DNA of 64,000 nucleotides from assembly GCF_900100045.1 (NCBI RefSeq), contig NZ_FNEA01000003.1, positions 184,337 through 248,336 of the forward strand, written 5' to 3'. Shown here in pieces: positions 19,145 to 28,000 of this stretch. The position numbers and the translations under genes are program-made. The notes under the pieces are model-generated. The model saw only the letters and a program-made list of their open reading frames with translations, had not been told where the DNA came from and searched no databases. The DNA is from Paracoccus denitrificans (GTDB lineage Bacteria; Pseudomonadota; Alphaproteobacteria; Rhodobacterales; Rhodobacteraceae). How positions within the stretch are numbered: the stretch's first letter is position 1; every line of letters starts with the position of its first letter.

Positions 19145-19239
19145 GCCGGCCCATCCGCTTTTCATACCTCCCTGAATCCAACACGCCTGCGGCATCGCCG
19201 CAGCCGCCCCCTTCATGCCATCGAAACGGAGAAACCATC

Positions 19240-19713
19240 ATGAAACTCTCCCCCCAGGACCGCGCCTGGTTCGACAAGGTGCTGAGCGCCATCGCCGCCG
19301 CCGAGGCAGGCCCGTCGGGCGCGGACCTCGCGCAAGCGCCGGTCCTGTCCGACTGGAAAGAGGCGATTTCGCCGGACGGGCATATCATGCTTTGGGGCAA
19401 GGTGACCGACCACCCGCTTCTCGGCAATGCAAGCATCCACACCTCGCAGCTGATCGCGATTGATCCCGAGGCCGGTTGGGCGCGGACGGCATCCCGCTGG
19501 TATCGGCTCGGCCGATCCATCGACGCCCTCGAGGCGGAATTGGCTGATTCCATGAACGGAAAGGCGAAGCTTGCGGGTTCCTTCCAGTTCGCCCTGCCGG
19601 GATTCGCCAACATCAACGACCCGGAGCTGCTTCAGAAGCTTCTGGCCACATATATCGCGCGGGTGCGCGGGATCGACGCCGCGGACCGTTCCGCCTCCGG
19701 GAAGGAGGAGTGA
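19240..19713 (+). CDS. Uncharacterised protein in the phosphoesterase island
   Basis: A 157-residue soluble protein starting at ATG 19240 behind CGGAGAAACC. It begins MKLSPQDRAWFDKVLSAIAA, has a central strand-rich part (GHIMLWGKVTDHPLLGNASI, HTSQLIAIDPEAGWARTASRW) and ends in charged helices. There is no signal peptide, membrane segment or catalytic motif I recognise. It is followed after one base by the second phosphoesterase gene, so the pair is probably co-translated. Confidence 0.65.
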   Translation: MKLSPQDRAWFDKVLSAIAAAEAGPSGADLAQAPVLSDWKEAISPDGHIMLWGKVTDHPLLGNASIHTSQLIAIDPEAGWARTASRWYRLGRSIDALEAELADSMNGKAKLAGSFQFALPGFANINDPELLQKLLATYIARVRGIDAADRSASGKEE

Positions 19714-19714
19714 C

Positions 19715-20521
19715 ATGCATTGGTTCACCGCCGATCCGCACTACTGGCACGGCAATATCATCCGCTTCTGCGACCGCCCCTTCCGGGATGTGGCCGCGAT
19801 GAACGCCCACCTGCTAGCCGAGTGCCGGGCACGGGTCGGACCCTATGACGATCTGTGGATTCTGGGCGATTTCACTGCCGGCAGATCAACCGATGCGCAA
19901 CGGCGCGAGGTCCGGGGCATCTTCCATGCCCTGCCGGGCCGCAGGCATCTGATCCGGGGCAACCACGATGAAGACTGGGTCTGCGATCTGCCCTGGGACA
20001 GTGTGGGGGACACGGCCGACATCGTCGTCGACAAGCGGCGGCTGTTTCTCTGTCATTATCCGATGATCACCTGGCCCGGCGCACGGCATCAGGGGCTGCA
20101 GCTGTTCGGCCATGTTCACCAGAACTGGCAAGGCTCTCGCAACAGTGTCGACGTCTGGGATTTTCGGCCGGTGACGCTGCAGGACATCGAACGGCGGGCC
20201 GCGCGCCTGCCGGTCAATGCGCATTGGGACCAGGTTGAGCCGGGCCGCGCCTGGCCCACTGAGCTCTGCGCGGGCTGCGGCCGGATCCTCGATCCGGCCC
20301 TGGTCTCCGGCCATGCCGTGGTGCGCAACGGGCGGATCGTCGTGGCCGCAACGAACGAGACGATCGTTCTCTTGGGAGCGGCCATGCGCAGATGGCTGCC
20401 GGAGGGCCGGCGGGTCTGCCCGGAATGCATCGGCGGCTACCTTCCCGTCAGCGAGGTCACGCTTCCAGCCGGATTCAGCTTCGACGAGACGCGGAACCGG
20501 GCCGTTCCCAAGGGGAAATAG
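19715..20521 (+). CDS. Metallophosphoesterase with a C-terminal Cys-pair extension
   Basis: A 268-residue protein. The first ~165 residues are a calcineurin-like phosphoesterase of the short type: FTADPHYWHGN (D7, H9), LGDFTAG, IRGNHDEDW, FLCHYPMITWPG and FGHVHQNW. The remaining ~100 residues carry two cysteine pairs (CAGCG and CPEC) that could bind a metal as a zinc ribbon. ATG 19715 has GGAAGGAGGAG upstream. This is a different phosphoesterase subfamily from the one at 17177. The substrate is unknown, and the extension may decide binding of a nucleic acid or partner. Confidence 0.8.
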   Translation: MHWFTADPHYWHGNIIRFCDRPFRDVAAMNAHLLAECRARVGPYDDLWILGDFTAGRSTDAQRREVRGIFHALPGRRHLIRGNHDEDWVCDLPWDSVGDTADIVVDKRRLFLCHYPMITWPGARHQGLQLFGHVHQNWQGSRNSVDVWDFRPVTLQDIERRAARLPVNAHWDQVEPGRAWPTELCAGCGRILDPALVSGHAVVRNGRIVVAATNETIVLLGAAMRRWLPEGRRVCPECIGGYLPVSEVTLPAGFSFDETRNRAVPKGK

Positions 20522-20522
20522 C

Positions 20523-20930
20523 ATGCCGCCGGGAAACTCCTCTCACAAAGTCAGCGTCGCGGCGCGCCTCCTGGCCAGCATCGATCTGATCGACGCGTCG
20601 CAGGCCTGCGCGCTTTTGCGTATCGAAACGGATGACCCGGAAGGCGCCATGCGGGCCATGGCCTGCGATGGTGCCCTCATCACCCTGGTTCAGGGTGGTG
20701 AAATCAGGTTGCCGCTCTTCCAGTTCGACACGGAAAATGGCCGAGTCTTTTCTGTCGTCCGCGACATCCTGAGGCTCAGACCGGCCCGCATCAGCAACCT
20801 GAGGCTCTGCTACTGGCTGACCCGCGCCCACGTTGATTTCGGCTGCGCGCCAGCGCATCGGTTTGGCCATGATGACGCGGCAATCCTCGCCGCATTCAGG
20901 CGATATATCGAGCCAATCTGTCATGGGTAG
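20523..20930 (+). CDS. Uncharacterised protein at the end of the island operon
   Basis: A 135-residue protein starting one base after the phosphoesterase stop. Its C-terminal half (RLPLFQFDTENGRVFSVVRD, then ILRLRP, NLRLCYWLTRAHVDFGCAPA, HDDAAILAAFRRYIEPICHG) has the feel of DNA-binding or antitoxin-like helper domains in which a phrase like 'xxPxFQFD..G' precedes a helical end, but I cannot assign a family. No signal or membrane segment is seen. Confidence 0.6.
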   Translation: MPPGNSSHKVSVAARLLASIDLIDASQACALLRIETDDPEGAMRAMACDGALITLVQGGEIRLPLFQFDTENGRVFSVVRDILRLRPARISNLRLCYWLTRAHVDFGCAPAHRFGHDDAAILAAFRRYIEPICHG

Positions 20931-20979
20931 CAGCGTTTGCTAAAATTCACCTGTTCTCTGATCAACAGAGGCAATACCT

Positions 20980-21699
20980 TCAGCTACAGGACTTTATAAT
21001 TTCATGCAGGTCCGGTTCCCCGAATGCGGAGTTTCCCGCCTTCTTCGCGCCTTTTGTCCAGGTACAATTGCCCACGGTCAAGCGAGCCTTGCGATCGGGC
21101 GTGAAAGATATTGTCCCGCTGACCGGACTTCCGGATGAAGACATCCAACTAAGGCTATAGCTGAACCCCGGCGTCCATAAACTGCTCCAGGGCGTATTCG
21201 TGTGAACTCCGTCCACGACGGCCCGGTTACCGCTCTTATCGATATCTATGCCAACGGAAAGCGTGCTGACATTGCCCTTTCCCGCCATGTAAATCTGGCT
21301 GTTCTGGAAGATGTTCGGATCGTCCCAAACAAAAGCGATGGTGTAGGATTCCGGTTCATCTCCAACCCACCATTCATCGAAATAATACATTCTGCCGTCT
21401 GAGTAAAATGTGCCGTCCGGTGTTGAGCACGCCGTCACCTCCAAGCCGGGGATATTGCGCCAGTTACTCAAAAACGAGCCGTTTCCCGATGCCCATTGCT
21501 CCAGGCTGCCCACCGGCACCATGATAGGATTAGCTCCGCCGTTCTTGATCACCATGCAGGCCCCGAAGCGGTCGATCTTCCAACTTGCACCCTTCGCCAC
21601 CATGAAAATCCCGGGCTGAACTTCCTGGGCGACTGTCTGGCTTGCCCCGACAGAGATGGCGACAGCCGAAATTGCGGCAAGGAGCTTGGTGGTTCGCAT
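20980..21699 (-). CDS. Secreted protein of unknown function
   Basis: A 239-residue protein with a clear signal peptide (MRTTKLLAAISAVAISVGAS, cleavage near TVAQ-EV). The mature part is rich in Trp, Ser, Gly and aromatic residues (YFDEWWVGDEPESYTIAFVW, FSYSLSWMSSSGSPVSGTIS) with spaced cysteines, suggesting a beta-rich extracytoplasmic domain. Its base composition is lower in GC than neighbouring genes, which points to transfer. No family recognised. Confidence 0.65.
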   Translation of the reverse strand: MRTTKLLAAISAVAISVGASQTVAQEVQPGIFMVAKGASWKIDRFGACMVIKNGGANPIMVPVGSLEQWASGNGSFLSNWRNIPGLEVTACSTPDGTFYSDGRMYYFDEWWVGDEPESYTIAFVWDDPNIFQNSQIYMAGKGNVSTLSVGIDIDKSGNRAVVDGVHTNTPWSSLWTPGFSYSLSWMSSSGSPVSGTISFTPDRKARLTVGNCTWTKGAKKAGNSAFGEPDLHEIIKSCS

Positions 21700-22369
21700 G
21701 ACTTCACCTCGGAGGAGCGCTTGATCTTCTTGGATTATATAAAGAGGCGGTGAAAATCCCTATCGGCGACTTGGTCGATGATTCTTCCTGAGAGTGTGGA
21801 TAACCTCTGTGAGGCGACATAGGAGGTCGTAATATTCGAAATATTTTATCGATAATAATTATGGAGGGCGGCGCGAACGTGGTTCAAACGCCTATCACGG
21901 CGACTGCCGCCTATTTTGATCGTAGGTTCGTGCGGCCGCGTTGCTGATCAGCGACATCAGCTTTGAAAACGCCGTTTTATGGGAGTCAGATCGGGGCTGT
22001 ATGGAGGCAGGAAGAGGCATCAGGCGCCAACGCTGCGCAGGACGGCTGCTGCACCGGGTATCTTGAGGCTGCGCCGCCATTTTTATCGCCCGTTCAAGGC
22101 GGCGCGGTGCGGCTTCGTCGCATCCATCATGACCGTCTTGTGGTCGGCACCTCGGCAGCCAAGCCGATCATGATCCGGGCAAATACGGCTGTTATCGCTC
22201 TAACGCTTCCAGCGATTGTAAAGGAGCTTCGCGGGGCCGTACTCCTTTGCTGCGACGCACCTGTTCAGTCCGGTCACGCATGGGCACAGTTCAACGTCGA
22301 CTCACAAAAAGCATTGCACGGATTTATCCTTGACAGTTCACGGAAAGGTGCGCCATGAGGGCCGAGCTA
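21700..22369. other. Mosaic non-coding region with an IS relic
   Basis: About 670 bp between the secreted protein gene and the first cobalamin riboswitch. The left part is AT-rich (21780-21870) and the right part contains a decayed transposase (22088-22200, minus strand). No intact gene is seen. Confidence 0.55.
22088..22200 (-). mobile_element. IS5-family transposase fragment
   Basis: The minus strand reads VFARIMIGLAAEVP, then in the next frame ADHKTVMMDATKPHRAA, which together match the conserved block preceding and including the first catalytic aspartate of IS5-family (IS427-like) transposases. The frame breaks and the rest of the gene is missing, so this is a relic. It supports past mobile-element activity at the edge of the tRNA-Leu island. 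Confidence 0.6.
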
Positions 22370-22557
22370 CGGTTCCGGCGGCGTGCCTCCGGATTAAAAG
22401 GGAATCCCGGTGCGCCTGACCTGTTCAGGCAATGCCGGAGCTGCCCCCGCAACTGTATGCGGTGAGTGACGGTCGATCATGCCACTGGCGCGAATGCGCC
22501 GGGAAGGCCGGCCCGAACGATGACCCGCAAGCCAGGAGACCTGCCGCAGCAATCACC
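22370..22557 (+). promoter_or_regulatory. Cobalamin riboswitch upstream of btuB
   Basis: The core elements are in the right order: AAAAGGGAATCCCGGTG, GAGCTGCCCCCGCAACTGT (B12 box-type motif), GCCACTGG, GGGAAGGCC and the 3' CCGCAAGCCAGGAGACCTGC. It lies about 140 bp before the btuB start. In this class adenosylcobalamin binding represses expression of the downstream gene. Confidence 0.93.
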
Positions 22558-22698
22558 CATTTCCGGTGCGGGGTGCGCCAGGAAAGCGGACGATCCGCAG
22601 TGGTGACAGTCACCGTTCTGCGGTCGGGCTGTCAGGCTTTTCCGCAGAGCATTTCTGTAATTCGCAGGCATCATCCTGCGCTGCCTGGGGCTTGATCC

Positions 22699-24582
22699 AT
22701 GTTCCACACCCGTTTTCTGTTGCTTGCCACATCTGCCTTCCTCCCGACCATCGCCATGGCCCAGGACGGTGCCACGGACCAGCCGTTGTTGCTGGATGAG
22801 ATCGTGATCTCGGGTGGGCTGACGCCGCTGGCCGCTGATGGCTACGGTCGCGCCCATAGCGTGCTCACCGCCAAAGAGATAGAAGCGCGCGGCATCACCA
22901 CCGTTCAGGATGCCCTGCGCGCCATGCCGGGTGTCGCGGCCAGCAGCACCGGCGCCAGTTTCACGCAGGTTCGCATCCGCGGCGCCGAGGCCAATCACAC
23001 GCTGATCCTGATCGATGGGATCGAGGCCACGGGCGGGGCCGACGAATATATCCTGACCGGGCTGGAAACCGCCAATATCGAACGGATCGAGGTGCTGCGC
23101 GGGCCTCAATCGGTGTTTTACGGCTCGAACGCCTCGGCGGGGGTGATCAATATCATCACCCGCAAGGGCGGGCCGGGACTGCATTACGGCGGCTCTTTCG
23201 AATTGGGCAATGGCGCGGCGGCCTCGGCCCATGTCAGTCAGCGGACCGAACGCGGCGGGATCGCGCTGAATCTGTCGGCGCGGGATGATCACGGTTACGA
23301 CCAGTCCGGCGATGGCGGCGAAAAGGACGGCATCAACCGCAAGACCATCGGGTTGTCCGGTGACTGGCGGGCAAGCGACGACCTGGCCGTGGGCGGCACC
23401 CTGCGCTGGTCGGACGAGCACTATGATTACGACGCCACCGCATGGGACGCGACCGATGCCGACAGCTATGTCGTTGACGATCCGGACCTGTTCAGCGAGC
23501 GGCGCGAGTTTTCGGGGGCCGTCTGGGCCGAATATTCCATGCTGGACGGGCAGCTGACCCATCGGCTGGAATACCAGAAGACCATCTACAAACAATCCTA
23601 TGACGGCGGTCCGTTCAGCCGGGGCGAGACGGAAAAGCTGAAATACCGGCTCAGCTATGGGCTTGACGGGCAGCCGGTCGATTCGGCGAACCACGTCCTC
23701 AACCTGCTGGCCGAACGGCAGAAGGACCAGAATTCGACCGCGCCCGATTATCGGCGCGACATGAAATCTCTGACGGTGGAATATCGCGGGTTTTTGGACA
23801 ATGGGCTCGATATTCAGGCTGGCATCCGCCATGACGACAACAAGGTCTTCGACGATTTCACCAGCTGGAATCTGGGTCTGTCATACCGCATTCCCGGCCA
23901 GCCGGTGCGGCTGCATGCCTCGGCGGGCAGTGCGCTGGTCAACCCGTCCTATTACGAGCTTTATGCCGATGACGCCTATACCGTTGGCAATTCTGGCCTG
24001 AAGCCCGAGATCAATCGCGGCTTCGATCTGGGCGTCGAGGTCGAGGTTCTGAACGGTCGCGGGTTGATCGATGTCACCTATTTCAACGAGAAGATGGAGG
24101 ACGAGATCACCTATGTCTATGGCGCGGCACCGGATGGGCGGGCCAGCTATGTCAACCAGCCCGGCAAAAGCCCGCGCGAGGGCGTCGAGGTCACCGGCCG
24201 CCTGCAGGCTACCGAGGATCTGTCGCTGGCGCTGAACTATACCTATCTGGACGCGAGCAACCCGGATGGTTCAGTTGAAATCCGACGCCCGCGGCACGAG
24301 TTGGGCCTATCGGCCACGCTGGCCTTCCTGCAGGGGCGGGGTTCGGTGACGGCGGATCTGCGCCATGTCTCGGGCAATTACGACAGCCAGTTCTGGGGCG
24401 CATATTCGACCGAGCATCTGCCCACCTATACCACTGTCAATTTGGCTGCAGGTTATGACCTGACCAACAATGTGCGGCTGAATGCGCGGGTCGTGAACCT
24501 GTTCGACAAGGATTATTCCGATGTCTGGGGCTATGCCTCGCAGGGACGCACGGCCTATGTCGGATTGCAGGCCAGATGGTGA
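22699..24582 (+). CDS. btuB: TonB-dependent outer-membrane vitamin B12 receptor
   Basis: A 627-residue receptor. A signal peptide ends at TIAMAQ; a TonB-box-like LLDEIVISGG follows; the plug (HSVLTAKEIEARGITTVQDA, PGVAASSTGAS, RIRGAEANHTLILIDGIE, EVLRGPQSVFYGSNASAGVI) precedes a ~480-residue beta-barrel ending in the aromatic GLQARW expected at the outer-membrane C-terminus. Size and the riboswitch in front identify cobalamin or a related corrinoid as the ligand. It overlaps the next gene by 7 bp. Confidence 0.92.
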   Translation: MFHTRFLLLATSAFLPTIAMAQDGATDQPLLLDEIVISGGLTPLAADGYGRAHSVLTAKEIEARGITTVQDALRAMPGVAASSTGASFTQVRIRGAEANHTLILIDGIEATGGADEYILTGLETANIERIEVLRGPQSVFYGSNASAGVINIITRKGGPGLHYGGSFELGNGAAASAHVSQRTERGGIALNLSARDDHGYDQSGDGGEKDGINRKTIGLSGDWRASDDLAVGGTLRWSDEHYDYDATAWDATDADSYVVDDPDLFSERREFSGAVWAEYSMLDGQLTHRLEYQKTIYKQSYDGGPFSRGETEKLKYRLSYGLDGQPVDSANHVLNLLAERQKDQNSTAPDYRRDMKSLTVEYRGFLDNGLDIQAGIRHDDNKVFDDFTSWNLGLSYRIPGQPVRLHASAGSALVNPSYYELYADDAYTVGNSGLKPEINRGFDLGVEVEVLNGRGLIDVTYFNEKMEDEITYVYGAAPDGRASYVNQPGKSPREGVEVTGRLQATEDLSLALNYTYLDASNPDGSVEIRRPRHELGLSATLAFLQGRGSVTADLRHVSGNYDSQFWGAYSTEHLPTYTTVNLAAGYDLTNNVRLNARVVNLFDKDYSDVWGYASQGRTAYVGLQARW

Positions 24583-25436
24583 TGCGCTGGCTGCTGGCCG
24601 CCTGCCTTGCGGGCGGCCTTGCCGTGTGCGCCAAAGCGGAGCCACCGCAGCGCGTGCTGTCGATGAACCTTTGCACCGATCAACTGGCCATGCTGTTGGC
24701 GGCGCCGGGGCAGTTGATCTCGGTCAGCTATCTGGCACAGGACCCCCGCGCCTCGGTCATGGCAGAGGAGGCCATGACCTATGACGTCAATCACGGTCTG
24801 GCCGAGGAAATTTTCCTTTTGCAGCCCGATCTGGTGCTGGCGGGCAGTTTCACAACGCCTGCGACCACGGCCCTGTTGCGCCGCCTTGGCAAGCCGGTCG
24901 AGGTTTTCGCGGCCGAAAACGACTTTGACGATATTCGTACAAATATCAGCCGCATGGGTCAGTTACTGGGGCGCGAGGCCGAGGGGCGGGCAATGACCGA
25001 ACGCTTCGACGCCGATCTGGCTGCCCTGACCGCACCCGCAGGCCAGAGCCGGCCCCGCGCCGCCATGTATACGGCGAACGGCTATAGCAGCGGCCCCGAC
25101 AGCCTGTCGGGCCAGATCATCGAGGCCGCCGGTTTCGACAATATCGGGGCGGAATTCGGGCTTGGCGCCGGCGGTATCGTGCCGCTGGAGGTTCTGCTGC
25201 TGTCCGACCCCGATCTGGTCATCACCGGCAGTCCCTATCCCGGAGCATCGCGCGCCGAGGAGGTTCTGGACCATCCCGCCCTGCGGATGCTGAAATCGCG
25301 CAGCTCGTCAGAAGTCATCTCGGACCGCGACTGGGTCTGCGGCACGCCCCGCATCCTTGATGCCATCAGGGATCTGGCCGCCGCGCGCCATGTGATCAAT
25401 GCTCAGACAAGGCAGAGCCATGATGTTGAAAAGTGA
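24576..25436 (+). CDS. Periplasmic corrinoid-binding protein, BtuF-like
   Basis: A 286-residue substrate-binding protein of the BtuF/FepB class III fold. A signal peptide (MVMRWLLAACLAGGLAVCAK) is followed by QRVLSMNLCTDQLAMLLAAP, VLAGSFTTPATTALLRRLGK and the C-terminal VCGTPRILDAIRDLA. It lies inside the btuB transcript (overlap 7 bp) without its own permease or ATPase, so it may deliver corrinoid to the BtuCD-type transporter at 32815. Binding of another metal chelate is possible but less likely given the riboswitch. Confidence 0.8.
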   Translation: MVMRWLLAACLAGGLAVCAKAEPPQRVLSMNLCTDQLAMLLAAPGQLISVSYLAQDPRASVMAEEAMTYDVNHGLAEEIFLLQPDLVLAGSFTTPATTALLRRLGKPVEVFAAENDFDDIRTNISRMGQLLGREAEGRAMTERFDADLAALTAPAGQSRPRAAMYTANGYSSGPDSLSGQIIEAAGFDNIGAEFGLGAGGIVPLEVLLLSDPDLVITGSPYPGASRAEEVLDHPALRMLKSRSSSEVISDRDWVCGTPRILDAIRDLAAARHVINAQTRQSHDVEK

Positions 25437-26436
25437 TCCACGGATCGAGACCAGTATCGCCGACCATTTTCGCAGGACCGGAACCGCCTGGTCGATGGGC
25501 TCTTTCGGCGCGATTGCCGAGTTCCACCATGTCGCGGGCGACCCGGCCCCGCGCCTGCTTGACGGCGGCATCGTCACTGACCGGGGCGGCTTGCGGCTGA
25601 CCGATATGGACGCCATCCGCCCGGTCGCCTGGGAGGCACTGAGCCGGCGTCCGGACCGGTGGCAACAGGGGATCTCGCTCTGCGTCGAGGCGACACAGGC
25701 GCCAATGGCGCAGCGCAAGGTGCTGACCGAGATCGGCGTGGACCACGATGCCCTGCGCGATCTGGATCGTGGCGCCATCCTGTTCGACATGGGGCTGGAC
25801 CAGCAGCAGGTCGATTTCTGCATCCGCACGGCTGATCCCGATCTGATCGCATTGTTGCGGGCCGAGGCCGGCAGATCGGTGACGGCCCCCGATTGCCGCG
25901 CCATGCCCGCGATCCTTGCGGCCCATCCGCATCGTGTCGCGTTGACCCGGATCGGGCGGGTCGAGGTGTTCCAGAAAATCGGCGGGCCGGATACTGGCGG
26001 CGTCTCTCCCATCGGGCCGCATACCCATGTTCTGCCGCAGCTTTTGCGTGCCCGGCGGACCCATTCCGCGAATACGCCGATCCCCGAGGGGCTGGTTCCG
26101 GTCGCAGGGTTGCATCCGGAAAGCCCGATCATGGACAGTCTTGGCGCGGATCGCGATTTCGACCGGGCGGCCTTTGACGCATTTCAGCACATGCTGGCGG
26201 CTTGGGGTGACCCGGCCCGCAACGATCTGAAATCCGAAATCTGGCATATGCTGGCGGCGGGCGATCCGCCCGACCGGATCGACCCACCCACCGACCGCTT
26301 CGGCCGCGCGGCCCTGCGCGTGGCACTGCGGCAGGCCGAACGCCGCGACGGCGCGTCGGATCTGCTGTCACGCTGGCGCGCGGCCTTCGACCGCGGGTCC
26401 GACCGGTCCGAGGACGCCGACACGCCAGGCCACTAA
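25420..26436 (+). CDS. Uncharacterised protein in the btuB operon
   Basis: A 338-residue soluble protein that starts inside the end of the BtuF-like gene (17-bp overlap). Residues 25-45 contain IAEFHHVAGD; the middle has ILFDMGLDQQQVDFCIRTAD and SPIGPHTHVLPQLLRARRTH, and the tail is charged. I do not recognise a characterised family; it is of a type found beside B12 uptake genes. It could handle imported corrinoid or regulate it. ATG 25420 is used; a frame-consistent ATG at 25399 is an alternative. Confidence 0.7.
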   Translation: MMLKSDPRIETSIADHFRRTGTAWSMGSFGAIAEFHHVAGDPAPRLLDGGIVTDRGGLRLTDMDAIRPVAWEALSRRPDRWQQGISLCVEATQAPMAQRKVLTEIGVDHDALRDLDRGAILFDMGLDQQQVDFCIRTADPDLIALLRAEAGRSVTAPDCRAMPAILAAHPHRVALTRIGRVEVFQKIGGPDTGGVSPIGPHTHVLPQLLRARRTHSANTPIPEGLVPVAGLHPESPIMDSLGADRDFDRAAFDAFQHMLAAWGDPARNDLKSEIWHMLAAGDPPDRIDPPTDRFGRAALRVALRQAERRDGASDLLSRWRAAFDRGSDRSEDADTPGH

Positions 26437-27866
26437 CCCTCCTCGAAGCTGAAGATCGCCAGGCTGCGCTCGCGTTCGTTGACGCGCAGCCGGCGGTTGA
26501 TCGGCGCGTGGGCGCGGGCCGAGCAATCCGGCCGCTCGCAGAGATAGCAGTTCAGCCCGATGTCCACCGGCCGGCTGCGGTCGAGGTCGATGCCGTCGGC
26601 ATAGACCAGCCGCGGTGCATAGGCCACGTCGCAGCCCAGCCCGATCGCCAGCCGCTGCGCGGGCGCGCCATGGGTGCCGCCGGCCCGCGTCACCGTGCGC
26701 GCGATCGAGAAATAGCTGGCGCCCTCGGGCATGCGGATGACCTGGGTCTGCACCCGCTCCGGCGTCTCGAAGGCAGCGTGGATGTTCCACAAGGGACAGG
26801 TGCCGCCGAAGCGCGAGAACGGGAACCGCCCGGCGCTGAAGCGTTTCGAGATGTTCCCGGCCCGGTCCACCCGCACGAAGAAGAACGGAATGCCCCGCGC
26901 CTCGGGGCGTTGCAGCGTGGACATGCGATGCGCGGTCTGCTCGAAGCTGGCGCCGAAGCGGTGGCCCAGCAGTTCCACGTCGTAGCGCGCCGATTCGCAG
27001 GCGGCAAGGAAGCGGGCATAGGGCATCATCAGCGCCGCCGCGAAGTAATTCGCCAGGCTCACCCGCATCAGCGCGACGGCCGGCGGGTCGGCCAGTCCCG
27101 CCTCGTCGACCAGTCGGGCGATCAGCGGTTCCTGCTCCAGCCGCGCCAGCAGCACGCCGATCTGGAAGCGGCGGCTGGATTGCGCCAGCAGTTCCGACAG
27201 CATCAGCTCGCGCCGGTGCGGGTCGAAGCGGCGCAACTGCTCGCCCATGACCGGCGCTGGCAGGATGCGCACCGCGATGCCATGCGCGGCCAGCCGGCCG
27301 GTCAGCGCCATATGCGGCTCGTTGCGGTGCAGCGCCAGTTCCTCGGCCAGCGCCTCGGCGGCGCGGTCCAGCGCATCGACATGGTTGCGCCGGGCATAGA
27401 ACCAGCCGCGCACGGCATCGACCGGGCGCGAGGTGCCGGCCAGCGCCTCGACCTTGTCTCGGTCGGTCAGCGGGTTGTCGTCGGCCTGCGGGCGCAGCAG
27501 CGCCTGGCGGTGGCTGTCATGCAGCCGCACGAAGGCCGCCGCGATCCGCGGCGAGGCTTGCAGCACCGCCTCGATCTCGGCGCGGGACGGTGCGCCCGCC
27601 TCCAGCACCGGATCCTTCAGCGCCGCGGCGAAATCCGCCGCAAGCTGCGCGTCGGTCGAGGGTGCCAGTTCGGCGATATTCAGGTCATAGATCTCGGCCA
27701 GCCGCATCAGGAACCGCGCCGAGGCCGGGCGCTGGTCGGATTCGATCAGCGTGACATAGCTGGCCGAGACGCCCAGCTCGGCCGCCATCTGCGCCTGGGT
27801 CAGGCCAAGCGACTGGCGCAGCACGCGCAGGCGCTGGCCGATGATCAGTTTCTCGCCTCGGGCCAT
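26433..27866 (-). CDS. Short-chain fatty acyl-type XRE regulator (RamB/ScfR family)
   Basis: A 477-residue regulator. An XRE helix-turn-helix (residues ~10-65: LRVLRQSLGLTQAQMAAELG, SASYVTLIESDQRPASARFL) is followed by an IrrE-like/DUF955 centre and the DUF2083 C-terminal domain with TLQRPEARGIPFFFVRVDRA and GNISKRFSAGRFPFSRFGGT. The cysteine-containing end (NCYLCERPDCSARAHAPINR) is typical. Relatives (RamB, ScfR/PrpR) sense acyl-CoA and control acetate or propionate genes. It is divergent from aceB, so control of the glyoxylate bypass is likely. Confidence 0.85.
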   Translation of the reverse strand: MARGEKLIIGQRLRVLRQSLGLTQAQMAAELGVSASYVTLIESDQRPASARFLMRLAEIYDLNIAELAPSTDAQLAADFAAALKDPVLEAGAPSRAEIEAVLQASPRIAAAFVRLHDSHRQALLRPQADDNPLTDRDKVEALAGTSRPVDAVRGWFYARRNHVDALDRAAEALAEELALHRNEPHMALTGRLAAHGIAVRILPAPVMGEQLRRFDPHRRELMLSELLAQSSRRFQIGVLLARLEQEPLIARLVDEAGLADPPAVALMRVSLANYFAAALMMPYARFLAACESARYDVELLGHRFGASFEQTAHRMSTLQRPEARGIPFFFVRVDRAGNISKRFSAGRFPFSRFGGTCPLWNIHAAFETPERVQTQVIRMPEGASYFSIARTVTRAGGTHGAPAQRLAIGLGCDVAYAPRLVYADGIDLDRSRPVDIGLNCYLCERPDCSARAHAPINRRLRVNERERSLAIFSFEEG

Positions 27867-27923
27867 GTGACAAACCTTACAGATTCTGCGGATGCACGAT
27901 GACAATACTGACTGCCGCACCCA

Positions 27924-27940
27924 TTGCTTTCAAAGCAATA
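27924..27940 (+). promoter_or_regulatory. Perfect palindrome between regulator and aceB, probable operator
   Basis: ATTGCTTT-C-AAAGCAAT is a perfect 8+1+8 inverted repeat in the 134-bp divergent promoter region. The TTTGC/GCAAA half-sites resemble RamB-type sites. It is about 60 bp upstream of each start codon, well placed for autoregulation and aceB control. Confidence 0.55.
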
Positions 27941-28000
27941 ATGCACATGCGGCATGACATTACTACTGTGACATTACGCCGTGAATCACAGGAGGCCGCC

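Noticed and set aside
21895..22080. Minus-strand 61-codon frame next to the IS relic as a transposase C-terminus
   Set aside because: Its translation does not resemble the IS5 C-terminal DxxE region, so only the 22088-22200 piece is called.
16400..22200. Integrated element with integrase and flanking att repeat
   Set aside because: No integrase gene and no repeat of the tRNA 3' end could be seen by eye; island origin is inferred only from position, composition and the IS relic.
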